This document shows positions 47,261 through 59,141 of a DNA stretch of 64,000 bases, piece by piece. The position numbers were made by a program, and so were the translations under genes. The DNA is taken from positions 62,001 through 126,000 of the forward strand of contig SWDT01000111.1 of the NCBI GenBank assembly GCA_009193035.1, read 5' to 3'. The notes beneath the pieces are model-generated. The model saw only the letters and a list, made by a program, of their open reading frames with translations. It searched no databases and was not told the DNA's origin. The DNA comes from Halicephalobus mephisto (taxonomy: Eukaryota > Nematoda > Chromadorea > Rhabditida > Panagrolaimidae). The number at the start of each line of letters is the position of its first letter. Positions within the stretch are counted from its first letter, which is position 1.

Positions 47261-49125
47261 TTAGACATCTATCTTCAATCTAGGATCATCTCTGCTGTGC
47301 CCATTAGATACTGGATTGTTCGACGTCATTGCCATTCTTTCACCAGAATAACAAGCTGTATAGCAATAAGGAGAGAAGCAGAATTCAAACCCAGTGCCAA
47401 GGCTTAAACAAAAACAACATACAGTAAGAAAATAAAAAACAAACCTTGATTCAACAGGTAACGGCCATTTCCATATGTCGTTTCCGAAAACTTGTTTGAA
47501 ATTCTTCTTAATCCCCAAATCATAAGCCTTCTTGAATGGACCACATTCCAATATCGGAGGTCTTGCGAATTCTAAAAATAATGATTTTTATAAAAAGCAA
47601 CTTTTTAAGTAAAAAATGACATTTTAAAAACAACTTTATATATAAAAACCAATTTCTATAAATAAAAACTAATAGCTTTTTTATATTAAAAACAAACTTT
47701 ATATAAGAAATAATTTTTATGTACAAAAAGTAGTAATTTTTCATGTTAAAAAATCCCAAAACTCACCAACGGTAGACTGATTAGTTCCTAGTAAATATAT
47801 ATGGAAGCCTAATAACGCCACTAGGGATATTCCAAACATTCCGGCAAAGAAGAAGATTATTATAATTTGGATTTCTCCTCTTCTGACATTCCGATGGTTA
47901 ATCAAGTCGATGAAATTCGGCAAAATTGTCAAGGATCCGTAGAGACATAGGAGGAACCCGTAAAGTAAAAACAAAACAAAAAACTTGTAATTACAATAAT
48001 TGACGCAATTGTTGACCCATATACAGTGATGGTCATATTTTCTGTAATTGAATAATATAAAACCATAAATACACAACATGGGCCAGAATTTCGAAACTAG
48101 TGATTGTAATTTGTTTCAGATGTGGTAATTTCCGAATTAGAAACTTTAGGGATATCAGCGATAGGTTAAATTACAGATGATATTACAAGGATTGCAGTAG
48201 TCTACAGTACTCGGCTATTACTGTGTAACAAAGCAAAGTAAATCAATAATTCGGAAATTACCAACTACTTCGTCGTTTGACAAAGTACTATCAAAGCAAA
48301 GTAATACCATATGTCCTAGTTAAATGGATCTTTAAGCTATGTTTCATATTGCTCATTTTTTAGGATTTCATATAATCCATAATTTTAGAATTATTGAATG
48401 CATTTCAGACGTCCCAACTTCAGAAGCAGAAATTTTACACATGTCACCAATAGATCAAGCCACAGAACTTATCCTAAAGATCTAAGGAGCACAAATTACT
48501 TCCCTATTACTATATAATAAGCCTAATTGCAATCAATAGTTCCAAAACTACGGACTACATTGTGCAAAATTTGACTTACAAGATACACTGATCGCAAACA
48601 GAACAATGAGAAGCTCGGTCTGGCTTCACAGATCCGCATTTCTGGCAGTATCGGACATCTGAAAAGACAATAATCAAGGTTTACAAGATAAAAATAAAAC
48701 CGACATCCAGTTCTGTAATCGCAGGTTTTGACTGGAAGACCGTTTTCATGAGCGAATTTCCGCAATTGATCAACCGCGAAAGGTCCATCTATTCCTTGGC
48801 TCTCGATGACGTTCCTCAACTCATTCGGCAACTTGAACTGGTCCGGAGGTCTTCTTCGGGGCGTGAAAACTGTCTTCAAATACGACCACAAAAACAATAT
48901 AAAAATCAAATTAAAGAAAACTCCAAAAATTATCCTCGTTGATAAGTCATCTTTGTAACCTAGAAAGCAAAATTCATATATGAAATTAGTATAAAATAAC
49001 CAAATACCTAGTAGGAAAATTACATTATAAGCATAAAAAGAAAAAACACTTATTGCCAAAACGAAGATTACTGGTATCCATTTCCCGACATTTGTCACAA
49101 CCCGCAGGAAAGCCCTACATGCCAT
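47261..49125 (-). CDS. DHHC palmitoyltransferase, ZDHHC2/15/20-like
   Basis: A multi-pass membrane enzyme that attaches palmitate to protein cysteines through an acyl-enzyme on the DHHC cysteine, usually at Golgi or plasma membrane. Exons 49008-49125, 48705-48959, 48580-48658, 47767-48041, 47445-47571 and 47261-47402 join to 331 aa, close to the human relatives. TM1 (about 16-38) and TM2 (about 55-75) precede the cysteine-rich domain: RYCQKCGSVKPDRASHCSVC, then DHHC at 154-157. TM3 and TM4 follow, then STVEFARPP (the TTxE position) and NFKQVFGNDIWKWPLP. The residue after DHHC is Ile where Pro is usual. The final intron (42 nt, AAG acceptor) is stop-free and keeps frame. TTTTCAG lies just before ACC-ATG. 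The class is secure; the exact orthologue is not. Confidence 0.92.
48123..48263. mobile_element. Inverted-repeat element in DHHC intron 3
   Basis: TGGTAATTTCCGAATTA (48123-48139) and its exact reverse complement (48247-48263) bound a 141-bp segment inside the 538-bp intron, the longest of this gene. It resembles a small MITE. No target duplication was clear. Confidence 0.6.
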
Positions 49126-49846
49126 GGTCTGAAAAAAACTAACTTAAAAGTGAAATAAAAAGTAAAAAATTTAGAAGCAAAACGAAGCTAAAAGTCGTTA
49201 AAGTCAATGACTCATCTTAAATTTTTTCTCGGAACGAAACGCCAAAAATTTTCCCTCAGAACAAAACGCCAAAAACATTTAATTTTCCAGTAATTAATTT
49301 CCTGTTTTAAGTATATTTTTTATTTAGTTGGAAATTAAAGGATTTATTTCTAAAGAATCCACTTCGAATTCACTTTTGAGAATTACTGGATTGCGACCGC
49401 TGTCTTGTCTGGCTGTCTGTTCTGTCTTTGCTTCTTCTCTCGTCGAATTGGGATAACTAACGCCTTGGATAACTCGTCACGATTGTCGCTAAGAAGCCCA
49501 TCAGGTGGGTTTAAGTCCAACTAAAGGAAATTTATAGAAACTAAAATTGTTAAAAAATCTAAAAACAGCGAAAAAATTTGATAAAATTCAAATTTAAAAA
49601 TTTTAGAAATACTTTTTATTAATAAAAAATATATACTTTTTAGAACTTTATTTAAATTAAATTTTGGATTTTTGTAATTAATTGAAAATTATATCTTATT
49701 GAAAAAAATGATAAAAAACAAAAAATCAAAAATCTGTTTCAGCATTCGATTTTTATACATTTTAATGGATATTTTATTTTTTGTACGATATTGTAGTAGA
49801 ATATGCCTGATAATTTTGTTTAATCACTCAAATTTAAAATATACTA
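49126..49846. other. Upstream region of the DHHC gene
   Basis: Holds a short duplicated CGGAACGAAACGCCAAAAAT / AGAACAAAACGCCAAAAACA word near 49230-49280 and mixed-composition sequence at 49370-49510. No gene was seen. Confidence 0.45.
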
Positions 49847-50022
49847 CAGTCGAACTTGGATATAAGATACCTTTTTGAGATCAATCAAAGTGTATGTTAT
49901 AAGAAAGGATATATCATAGCGGGATGAATTTGAAGGCAGATTAACCAAGTTCACTCACTCATACCGTATGCTATAATAAGAGATATTTTATAACGGGGGT
50001 ATCTTATATCCAAGTTCTACTG
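49847..50022. mobile_element. MITE family 2, copy 3
   Basis: Begins CAGTCGAACTTGGATATAAG and ends CTTATATCCAAGTTCTACTG, with TA on both sides (49845-49846, 50023-50024). The interior matches the pair in asm intron 5 (GTATGTTATAA, GGATATATCATAGC). Confidence 0.85.
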
Positions 50023-51791
50023 TATTTGTAAGAACTCGGCGAACCAGTGTGGTTGCGTGAGTGATGAAAAATAAGTTTTTTGTTTATCAAAACAATAATA
50101 GGATTCAACACAATCATCACATATATTACTTAACAAATCAGCACTCAGTCCATTACATAGACAGTATGCCTACTGTGTAGCACATAGGGTGTTTCTTTCT
50201 GAGATATGGCTTGCTTACTCTATGACCACTTGACGCACCGATATAACACTTTTTAATTACAATAAATAATTTCTTTAATATGTATGTTTATATCTTTCAT
50301 CTCTTTATTAAGATTTAAGGAAATCTTCGTGACAATTAACTAGATGAAGATGTTGAATACTTTATCGTCAAGCAAATTTATGAGAACGAAGATACTCAAC
50401 ATGATTTTACTGTTGAAAGGAATAAAAATCTTCTTGTTCTCTATTACCGTAACCATGACTCTCACAAAGTTATCTTTGTCTATCGACGGAATTCAAATTT
50501 CTGACTCACTATTGTAGATGAACTATTTAAAAATTCCAAAGCTTATTTGAAGACAATGTTTAAGAGTTTAGTTTCCATCGAAACTTTGTCTACTGTTCCA
50601 AACGAATTCTGAAAATGGAAAAAGAATTTCGAACAAATTTCCTCTATCCAAAAGTATAGGAAATCCCAATTGACGTTGAATAGATTTCCGTGAACTTAGT
50701 GAGATTGGTGTATTTAACTGGATAAGCCGGTGGTTTTTTATTTAGATAATCCATCATCAACAAGGTTTGACAGAGCTCAAATACCCAAATCCCTTGGGGA
50801 AGTCAATGGAAGTTAAAGACACAATCCGATGAAACCCTCAACTTACAAAATCAATGTTTGCTTTTGTTATTTTTGAAGTCGTAACTTCGATTATTTTAAT
50901 GATGAAATTGAAGTTATTCAATCCAAAAAATATAAAAATAAGTAAAGAATTCTACTGGAAGGATGTAAAATTTCATTTAAAAGATTTTTTATTAGTTTAG
51001 AGCATGTACACACAAAAAGGTACGTGACATACAATGTAGCGAATATTGAAACGGATCTGATGTATCGGAAGTGTTACATTTTATGCACTGGTACATTGAA
51101 ACAATGTACCTATATATTGTGCTCAGCTTATGTACCGATACATTGCAACCGTTTTTTGCATAGGTTTATTGACTTTATACTGTCATTTCTGTTGATTTTC
51201 CAAAGTTATATCTAGGCAAATTCAAAAAGGTCATATTTTCTTGAAGAACAAACATTCTATACCACTACAGTAAAACAGTATTTTCCTTGACAAAATATAT
51301 CTTTTCATCTATGTGGAAGTTGTATATCTGTACTGTATTAACTGTGTATAAAATTGCTTCTTTTTTGGTGGAAAGTTTTTCTACTAATTTAAAAACTACA
51401 GTTTCTTATTGCATTGTTAACTTCTGATTATTATTTATTTCTCCTTTACAGTAATTGACATAAAGAATCCTCTTTTTAAAATTCATATATTTGATTTTTC
51501 GAAATTCCAGTTGATTAAACAATGATTTACGTTTTTACACAAAACTATAATAGAAACATTTTCATCCTTGATCGAGGTTAACTTTCATTCATGTTAAAAT
51601 TGGAAAAGAACTGAAAGTAATTGATGATTGTTAATGTAATAATAACCTGCACAGTAATTAAGAAAAACATATGATAACTCTTTTTTAGAATTGATGGCAG
51701 AGGTTCTTAAGATCCTGTTGAATTACAAAACACCACAGCTGTTTATAAACTATAGGATATGTTAAACCCCACCATCAATGTGCACATCAGT
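50023..51791. other. 1.8-kb spacer between MITE and the Hsp70 cluster
   Basis: Unique AT-rich sequence. 50250-50700 has somewhat higher coding-like composition but is broken by stops in all frames; it could be a decayed gene or repeat. 51010-51160 repeats GTACATTG / ATGTACC words. No intact gene was recognised. Confidence 0.4.
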
Positions 51792-53485
51792 CTAATCTGT
51801 AGTACTACATTGGAAAATAGTAGCATGAGCTATTTTTACTTCAATAGCATTGTTCGTTCCTTGTATTGCTGCCTGAACTTCCAGAATACCGTTGATATCT
51901 AGCCCTAAGGTCACAGTAACAGAAACTTCTCCAGCTTTCTTCAGGGGGATTCCTTTTAATTCAATTTCCCCAATATATTTATCTTCTTCGATGTTCTCAG
52001 AAAGCCCCTCGTAGATCTAAAAACAATTACAGTATGATTATTTTAAACTGAAATTAATACCGGAATTATTGCTGCTGTTTGATAATCCCCAGATGTTTGG
52101 AATGTCATAGTATTATAACCAGGGATTTCAGAATTGTTCTTCAAAATTGCATTAAATTTGTTTCCTGCAATTTCAATTCCTATAGACAACGGAAGGGCAT
52201 CTTGAATCTTAAGATTTCTAATTGCATAGGAATCTGAGACTTCTAAAAGTCTGGCTGCGTACATGGTGGCTCCTTTTGCAATACCTTCATCTCCACTAAT
52301 TGTGTTTGAAAATGTTGTTTCATTAGAGAAGATGCTTCGTAAAATACTTTGGACCATGTTCATTCTGGAAGCTCCACCAACGAGGATCACATGGTTGATG
52401 TCTTTTGCCTCAATTTTGGAATCACGAAGCGTGTCTACGCAGCATTTTTTGATTTTCTCCTGAAGATCTCGAGCGTTGTTTTCAAATTCTTCTCTTGTTA
52501 TTTCTTCATTTACAGCTTCAGAATAAATATCATCTAAGTTTGCTACTTCTTTGTCAGTTTCACTGAATGATTCTTTAACATCACGAGCTACTTTAATTAA
52601 TCTGTAACGATATTTCGGTTGAGCCATTAACTTATCCATTTTGGCATCTCCGAATTGTCTTCGAAGGCGTTTTTCAATCAATTTGGCAACTACTTGATCA
52701 AAGTCCCTTCCTCCTAGATGAGTGTCACCTCCTAAAGCAATGACTTTGTAGATCCCCTTGTCTATTTTCATAATGGTGACGTCAAAGGTTCCTCCACCGA
52801 GATCGAAGATGAAAACTGAGTCCCCGTCTTTTAACATGTCATTTCTTTTCTCAGCTTCTATCTCTTGTTGATATGCTATGGCAGCCGCCACAGGTTCGGA
52901 TAGAATTTGTTTAACGGTGATCCCTGCTGCTGTGGCTGCTTGTAATGTCGCTCTCTTCTGATCCATATTGAAATAAGCGGGTACTGTAATTACCGCTTCC
53001 ATATCACCTTTCGTTACTTCCATCCGTCGACAAACATCATTCAATAAAAATTTTAGAATGTCAGTCGAGACTTTCTCAGGCGGGATCAGAGTTCTCTCTT
53101 CTCCATGAGCACTAACAAAGTGGACCTTACCTTCTTTCTGGTCTGGATGACCAATAATAGTAAAGGGCCAAGTATTTATAAATTCTTCAAGCTTTTCAGA
53201 ATTACTTGTCTCTGCTAAGAGCCGTTTAGCATCAAAGAGAACATTTTTGGGGTCTGCCCCAGATTTTGCAACTGCCATCCTTCCTACGAAAATTTCGTAG
53301 GGAGAATAGTAGATACAGGAAGGGGTAATGCGTTTACCTGTAATAAATATTGAGAAATGATATTTTATGTTTAATAATAACTTACCTTCATTATTTTCCA
53401 CTAACTCAACTTTCTCATTATGCCAAATTCCAACGGCAGAATTGGTCGTACCGAGGTCGATTCCAATAGCTAATTTCTGTTTCAT
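51792..53485 (-). CDS. Lidless Hsp70-type chaperone, copy 1
   Basis: Cytosolic Hsp70 relative; no organelle signal is visible. Exons 53386-53485, 52061-53337 and 51792-52016 join to 533 aa. The ATPase domain is near canonical: GIDLGTTNSAVGI (phosphate 1), catalytic Lys in FDAKRLL, VITVPAYFNMDQKRAT, SEPVAAAIAY, DLGGGTFDVTIM (phosphate 2), VILVGGASRM (adenosine). A recognisable linker (QDALPLSIGIE) leads to a complete substrate-binding beta-sandwich through GLDINGILEVQA. The protein ends about 20 residues later, so the helical lid and EEVD tail of ordinary ~640-aa Hsp70s are missing. Intron 1 (48 nt) is stop-free and divisible by three. A CTGATAAG GATA-type site lies about 60 bp upstream. It is most similar to copy 2. 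It may bind ADP/ATP and clients with fast exchange, by inference from missing lid. Confidence 0.92.
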
Positions 53486-54108
53486 TTGGAAATAAATTTT
53501 AAGCTGCCAAATAAGTTATACAAGGGAAAAGAGTGTTTTTCACTTATCAGAACAATTAACTCATCGATTTTTTTATTGATAATCATGTGCATAAACTGAG
53601 TGAATAAGGCGGGAAATTTTATTTCAGAATTTAGCATTGCAATTCAATTTCAGCTATAAAGATCACTTCTTAGATGAATTTGTTTGGAAATAAAAATGAT
53701 AGGAATTTGTAAATTCATTAATTAACATTAAGTGATTTGTCCTATCGTTCTGAACAAATTTGTTACCGAAATATTAATTTTCTATAGAAATTGCTTCCCA
53801 CATCCTATTAACATTAAATAATAAAGATACAAAAGTAAAATGATTTTGCTCAAGATTAGTTTGGTAGTAAAAAGATCCGTATTTTAACGGAAATGTTCTG
53901 TGTACTCGATTTAACACTGTAGTTTCCTTTTGTAATCGGATATTCGAAATGCTCTTTATTTCTCCATTATATTTATTAAAAACAAAAAATATGGCTATTC
54001 TTGAGATTCGTTGGTTGAATTTGTGAAACCATAATCAACTAACAAGTGATTCGGATTTTGTCTCAGTTGTTGATTGGATTCGGTTCTGTTCTCCATCTTA
54101 TATTGGTG
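53486..54108. other. Intergenic, Hsp70 copies 1 and 2
   Basis: Promoter of copy 1 with GATA-type site (plus strand CTTATCAG, 53543-53550), then AT-rich spacer. The poly(A) signal of copy 2 is on the minus strand at 54109-54114, 14 nt after its stop codon. No clear heat-shock element (nGAAnnTTCnnGAAn) was seen. Confidence 0.5.
53540..53551 (-). promoter_or_regulatory. GATA-type site upstream of Hsp70 copy 1
   Basis: CTGATAAGTG on the gene strand, 57-65 bp before the ATG. Copy 2 has TGATAAGAG at about the same distance (55850-55857), copy 3 has TGATAA at ~78 bp, and copy 4 at ~95 bp. In nematodes TGATAA sites bind ELT GATA factors, often intestinal. Six-base motifs are common in AT-rich DNA, so only the shared position gives weight. 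Confidence 0.4.
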
Positions 54109-54127
54109 TTTATTTTGCAACCCCAGA

Positions 54128-55799
54128 TCAAAAATCTAATTTATAAACAATTTTAGCTTTCACTGGAATGTCTGACCCAAAGATCTTTGCTGTTGTGATT
54201 TCTAGGATACCGTTTATATCCAGTTTTAAGGTCAAAATTACGATAAATTGATTGCCTATCTCTGGTGGAATTTCCCTTATCTCAATATCTCCAATACATC
54301 TGTCTTCTGTGCTTTCCAGAAGTCCTTCATATATCTGAAATACTTATATTATAATGAATATTGAATAAAAGTCGTACAGGGATTTTCAGAACATTTTCAC
54401 CGTCATTATATGCTAATATTGTTATGCCATGAGAGCTTGGAATAGTAGAATTCCGGTTAAACATAAGAAAATATTTGTTTTTTGCTATTTCGATCCCAAT
54501 AGACGACGAAAGAATACCTTGAGTCTTAAGATTCTTAATCACATTGGAATCTGAGACTTCCAAAAGTCTGGCTGCGTACATTGTGGCTCCTTTTGCAATA
54601 CCTTCATCTCCACTAATTGTGTTTGAAAATGTTGTTTCATTAGAGAAGATGCTTCGTAAAATACTGTGAACCATGGTCATTCTGGAAGCTCCACCAACGA
54701 GGATCACATGGTTGATGTCGTTAGCATTGATATTGGAATCACGAAGTGTATCCAAGCAGCACTTTTTGATTTTCTCCTGAAGATCTCGAGTGTTATTTTC
54801 AAATTCTTCTCTCGTTATTTCTTCATTTACAGCTTCAGCATAAATATCATCTAAGTTTGCTACTTCTGCTTCACTTTCACTGAATGATTCCTTAACTTCA
54901 CGAGCTGCTTTAATTAATCTGTAACGATATTTCGGTTGAGCCATTAACTTATCAATTTGGGGATCTCCGAATTGTTTTCGAAGGCGTTTTTCAATCAATT
55001 TGGCAACGACTTGATCAAAGTCCCTTCCTCCTAGATGAGTGTCACCTCCTAAAGCAATGACTTTGTAGATCCCATTGTCTATTTTCATAATGGTGACGTC
55101 AAAAGTTCCTCCACCGAGATCGAAGATGAAAACTGAGTCCCCTTCTCTTAGTTGGACTCCTTTCTGTTCAGCCTCTATCTCTTGTTGATAGGCTATGGCA
55201 GCCGCCACAGGCTCAGACAGAATTTGTTTAACGGTGATCCCTGCCGCCTTGGCTGCTTGCAATGTCGCTCTCTTCTGATCCATATTGAAGTAAGCGGGCA
55301 CCGTAATCACTGCTTCAATATTATCTTTTGTTACTTCCATCCGTCGACAAACATCATTCAGTAAAAATTTTAGAATGTCAGTCGAGACTTTCTCAGGCGG
55401 GATCAGAGTTCTCTCTTCTCCATGAACACTAACAAAGTGGACCTTACCTTCTTTCTGGTCTGGATGACCAATAATAGTAAAGGGCCAAGTATTTCTAAAT
55501 TCTTCAAGATTTTCAGAATTAATTGTCTCTGCTAAGAGCCGTTTAGCATCGAAGAGAACATTTTTGGGGTCTGTACCAGATTTTACAGTTGCCATCCTTC
55601 CTATGAAAATTTCAGTGGGGGAATAGTAGATACAGGAAGGGGTAATGCGTTTGCCTGTAATAAATATTGAGAAATGGTATTTTGTATCATTTAATGAGCA
55701 CTCACCTTCTTGATTTTCTGCGAATTCGACTTTTGGAGCAATTCCAACGGCAGAATTGGTCGTGCCGAGGTCGATTCCAATAGCTAATTTCTGTTTCAT
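54128..55799 (-). CDS. Lidless Hsp70-type chaperone, copy 2
   Basis: Exons 55706-55799, 54378-55654 and 54128-54334 join to 525 aa, with the same intron positions as copy 1. The ATPase domain keeps GIDLGTTNSAVGI, DLGGGTFDVTIM and ILVGGASRM and is almost identical to copy 1 over long stretches, at DNA level too. From the interdomain linker onward it departs sharply: QDALPLSIGIE of copy 1 becomes TQGILSSSIGIE, and the last exon (IYEGLLESTEDRCIG...VYKLDF) shares only about half its residues. The linker change would be expected to weaken coupling between ATPase and substrate domains. The lid is absent. Intron 1 (51 nt) is stop-free and in frame. The ATG at 55799 is used; the longer frame starts with a non-ATG codon. 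A TGATAAG site lies about 55 bp upstream. Confidence 0.92.
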
Positions 55800-57392
55800 T
55801 TGATGAGAGTTCAACAACGATTAAACACTTTGCACATTCGAACAATTTCTCTTATCAAAGTCCTTATTGATTTTTTGTAGATAATCATTGAGAATTTAAC
55901 TAGTGCAACAGAGCGTTGAATTCTGCTTAAGATGTTATCAGCACAATACAATTCAAGCAATAGAAATCACATTTTTGTAGAATTGATTTGGTTCTCTGAT
56001 TTTAAAATAAATAGAACTTTAAATATTCCAAACTCATGGAACTACATCCAATCATTGTTTCAACATAAATTTGTTGGAACGTTCATTTCCCGTAAAAACA
56101 TCTTAAATTGGCTCTCATCAAAAGTAAATAATAATTCAAAGTATCAACAGAAAAAGAAGCTTTAGGGTGAAGTATTTTCAGTACAAAATTGATAATAACA
56201 ACGATATGCAGTTACAGAGAGTAGTAATGACTCAAAATAACAAACAAACAATGACGAAAACTTCGTATTCCCGGTTTTGTAGTAATAATTTTAAAACTGT
56301 GTACATGCTCTCGTTTTTACTTTTGAGTTTTTTTATTTCCGATTACGGCAACAGCAACAACAAAAGTAAAATGGATTTGATCAATATTGAATTTGTAGTG
56401 AAACAGATAAGTGCTTCACATGTGTGAGGATGGCAGATTGCTACTATATGAGCAACATTTGATGTTTCAAGTACAATTAAAACAGAGGTCAACTATCCGA
56501 GACCTGTTCGTTACCAACTGAACGATATTGTGGTTTTTTGAGACCAGTAAAATGGCATTCAATATTTATTTCTGTCCTTACAAGGCTACAGATACCGCTG
56601 ATAGTTGTCAAATCGAGGCTCTCTATCACATAACAAAACGACACTATCGCATCGTAAGCTTTAAACCAAATTACTGTCCGGATCACGAATAGACATATCA
56701 GCATTTCTAACAAGTTCAACCAAGATAACTCCTAATTCGAGCACGGCTTGTTCCAAAAGCCGTAAGGTGTTTTCTAGTGCAATAAGTGATTTACTCCGAC
56801 TGCACAACCGTTCTCTTGCTTGCACGATATTTTTCCTCCAGGACAAGTCAATCTAGTCCAACACTTCCAAAGTAGTGCTGCAGAAATTCAATTTTATCCG
56901 TAATGTAGATTTTCCAATTGTGCTTTTTCATATGCCGACTTTATGAAAGTATACAATACTCAATAAAGAACAAATTGCACAACCACATTCTTGACTAACA
57001 TCAACAACAACCCAACAAACACTGTAACATCGTCGAAACCTTCATAGTTTACCTTCAACAAATCTAAATTGCTTTCGGCAGTAATAAACCTGAATTTTAT
57101 CAAGCATTAAGACATTAGTTTGTAATAATTATGGCTTTTAGAACGGCTGGTGGATCTGTGAGAGAATCCGAGTTAATTATGCTTCTACTTGTTTTGGACT
57201 TTGTTGCAATGTGTTGACAACTTGAGAATCTATTTTATAACAAAAGCATTTTCAAGAATATTTGATAATAAATAAAACTCATAAGAATTTACTAAACAAA
57301 CCAAATTCTAGATAAATTTTTGTTTGAATCGGGTTGGATTAAAGTTAAGTGAAAGCTATTTGTCCATGAAAGTTCTTTAAACACTCATTAAT
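55800..57392. other. 1.6-kb spacer between Hsp70 copies 2 and 3
   Basis: Starts with the copy 2 promoter (CTTATCAAAG at 55851). Plus-strand open frames at 55932-56165 and 56167-56427 and minus-strand frames at 56489-56846 have no recognisable domain or splice support. Could hold a decayed gene; nothing certain. Confidence 0.4.
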
Positions 57393-59141
57393 TCAATATT
57401 CCGTCACTTTTATGATCCCAAAGCTGTATTCTAGTTGAAAATCAATCTGCGTTATTACTTTATATGGAACCCCTTCGATTATGGCAAGTGTTTCAGATTG
57501 TAGAGCACAGTTATCATCAATCATCATTGTTATTTCCAAAGTGACTTCTCCAGCCTTCATAGGAGGAATTTCACTAATCTCGAGTGTTCCGATGAAGGTG
57601 TTTTCCTTCAAATTTTCTGAAAGGCCTTCGTAGATCTGAAAATACTTAATTATTACAGTATAATCATGTAATCACAACCGGAATTCGTGCTTCTGTCTGT
57701 CTATTCTCCGTTGTCTTTAATTCCTTCATCTTTTTACACGGAATAGGTGTGTTGTGTTCTAAAAGAACTTCAAATCTGTTCCCAGCAGCTTCTATCCCGA
57801 TGGATAATGGAAGAGCATCTTGGAAAGTCCTTTCACCAGATTCCAGAAGTTTGAAAGAAAGCAGCGCAGCACCTTTGGCAATGGCTTCGTCTGCACTCAG
57901 TGCCTTGGAGAGCTTTTTGTCTTTCCCGAATATTTCATTCATGAGTGTGGTTACTTTCCTCATCTTGGAAGAACCACCGACGAGAATAACGTGGTTAATT
58001 TGATCGGGCTTTAGCTTCGCATCTCTTACTGTGTCAACGCAACATTTGGATATTTTGTCCCACAAATCTTTCGAATTATTCTCGAAATCCTCTCGTAGCA
58101 TCTGTCCCGTGGTTGCTTCGGGAATGATGTCACTTAATATGACAGTTTCTTCATCGGCTTGACTGAGAGTTTCTTTCGTTCCTTGGGAGACTTCTGTCAG
58201 TCGGTGGCGATACTTTGCTTGTTGCATCTTTTTATCAACTACAGCTGGGTCAAGTTTTTGTTTCAGTAATTCCACAATCATTTTGGAAATTACGTTATCG
58301 AAATCTCTACCTCCCAAATGAGAATCCCCTCCAAGAGCAATTACATCGTATGAATTCTTCCCAACTTTCATGATTGTGACATCGAAGGTCCCTCCACCAA
58401 GATCAAAAACGAAAACAATATCTCCTTCTTTCAATTTGTCCTTTTCATTTTCACTTTGATTCTGATTAGTCTGATTTTCTTTGATTTGATTGTTCTCAGC
58501 CTCCATTTCATGCTGATAGGCTATGGCAGCAGCTACAGGCTCAGAAAGAAGCCGTTTAACCTGAATCCCGGCATTTCTTGCAGCTTCAATCGTCGCTCTT
58601 TTCTGGTTCATATTGAAGTAAGCAGGCACAGTGATCACGGCTTGTATCTTCTCACTTGGAATGCTGAACTTTCTACAGACATCCTCCAGCATAGATTTTA
58701 ATATATCACTGGAGACTTTTTCTGGAGGAATCAGATTGTATTCTTTACTGTCTGCTTTGTAAGTACGGTAGAACGCTTTTTCGATAAAGATATCACCTTC
58801 TTTCCCAGATACCTCAAATGGCCAAAATTGTCTAAACTCCTTAACTTTGTTTGAATTCATAGTTTCAGCAAGCAATCGCTTAGAATCGAAAAACACGTTT
58901 GCAGGATCAGTTCCTCCTTTTGCCCGTGCCATTCGCCCAATTAATTCAGCATTTTCATAGTAAGCATAACTCGGGTTGATTCGATGCCCTGAACTCAAAA
59001 AGTAGAAACTTTAGACTAAGCAATTTGCTTACCTTCTCTGTTTTCAGTCAATTCCAAAAATTTAGAAGTAGTTACTGCTATAACTGAATTAGTGGTACCT
59101 AAATCGATCCCCACGGATAATTGGTAAATAGCTTCTGACAT
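57393..59141 (-). CDS. Lidless Hsp70-type chaperone, copy 3, with Asn/Gln/Glu-rich insert
   Basis: Exons 59033-59141, 57679-58988 and 57393-57635 join to 553 aa, intron positions as in copies 1 and 2. Signature motifs are present: VGIDLGTTNSVIAV, DSKRLLAE (catalytic Lys), VITVPAYFNMNQKRAT, DLGGGTFDVTIM, VILVGGSSKM and the linker QDALPLSIGIEAAGNRF. An insert of about 20 residues rich in Asn, Gln and Glu (AENNQIKENQTNQNQSENEK) sits between the SEPVAAAIAYQHE segment and the phosphate-2 strand, where copies 1 and 2 have a short loop. The beta-sandwich is followed by about 35 extra residues but no helical lid or EEVD. It is clearly diverged from copies 1 and 2 throughout. The donor of intron 2 is GTTGTG, weak but required by frame. 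A TGATAA site lies about 80 bp upstream. Confidence 0.9.

Noticed and set aside
52043..53485. Hsp70 copy 1 as a single 480-codon frame with an extra 16-residue segment
   Set aside because: The extra segment is a 48-nt intron with GTAAGT and TTACAG, and removal restores the conserved NEGKRITPS junction; a further 3' exon completes the beta-domain.
55932..56427. Two consecutive plus-strand frames between Hsp70 copies 2 and 3
   Set aside because: No domain, repeat or splice evidence; kept only as spacer.
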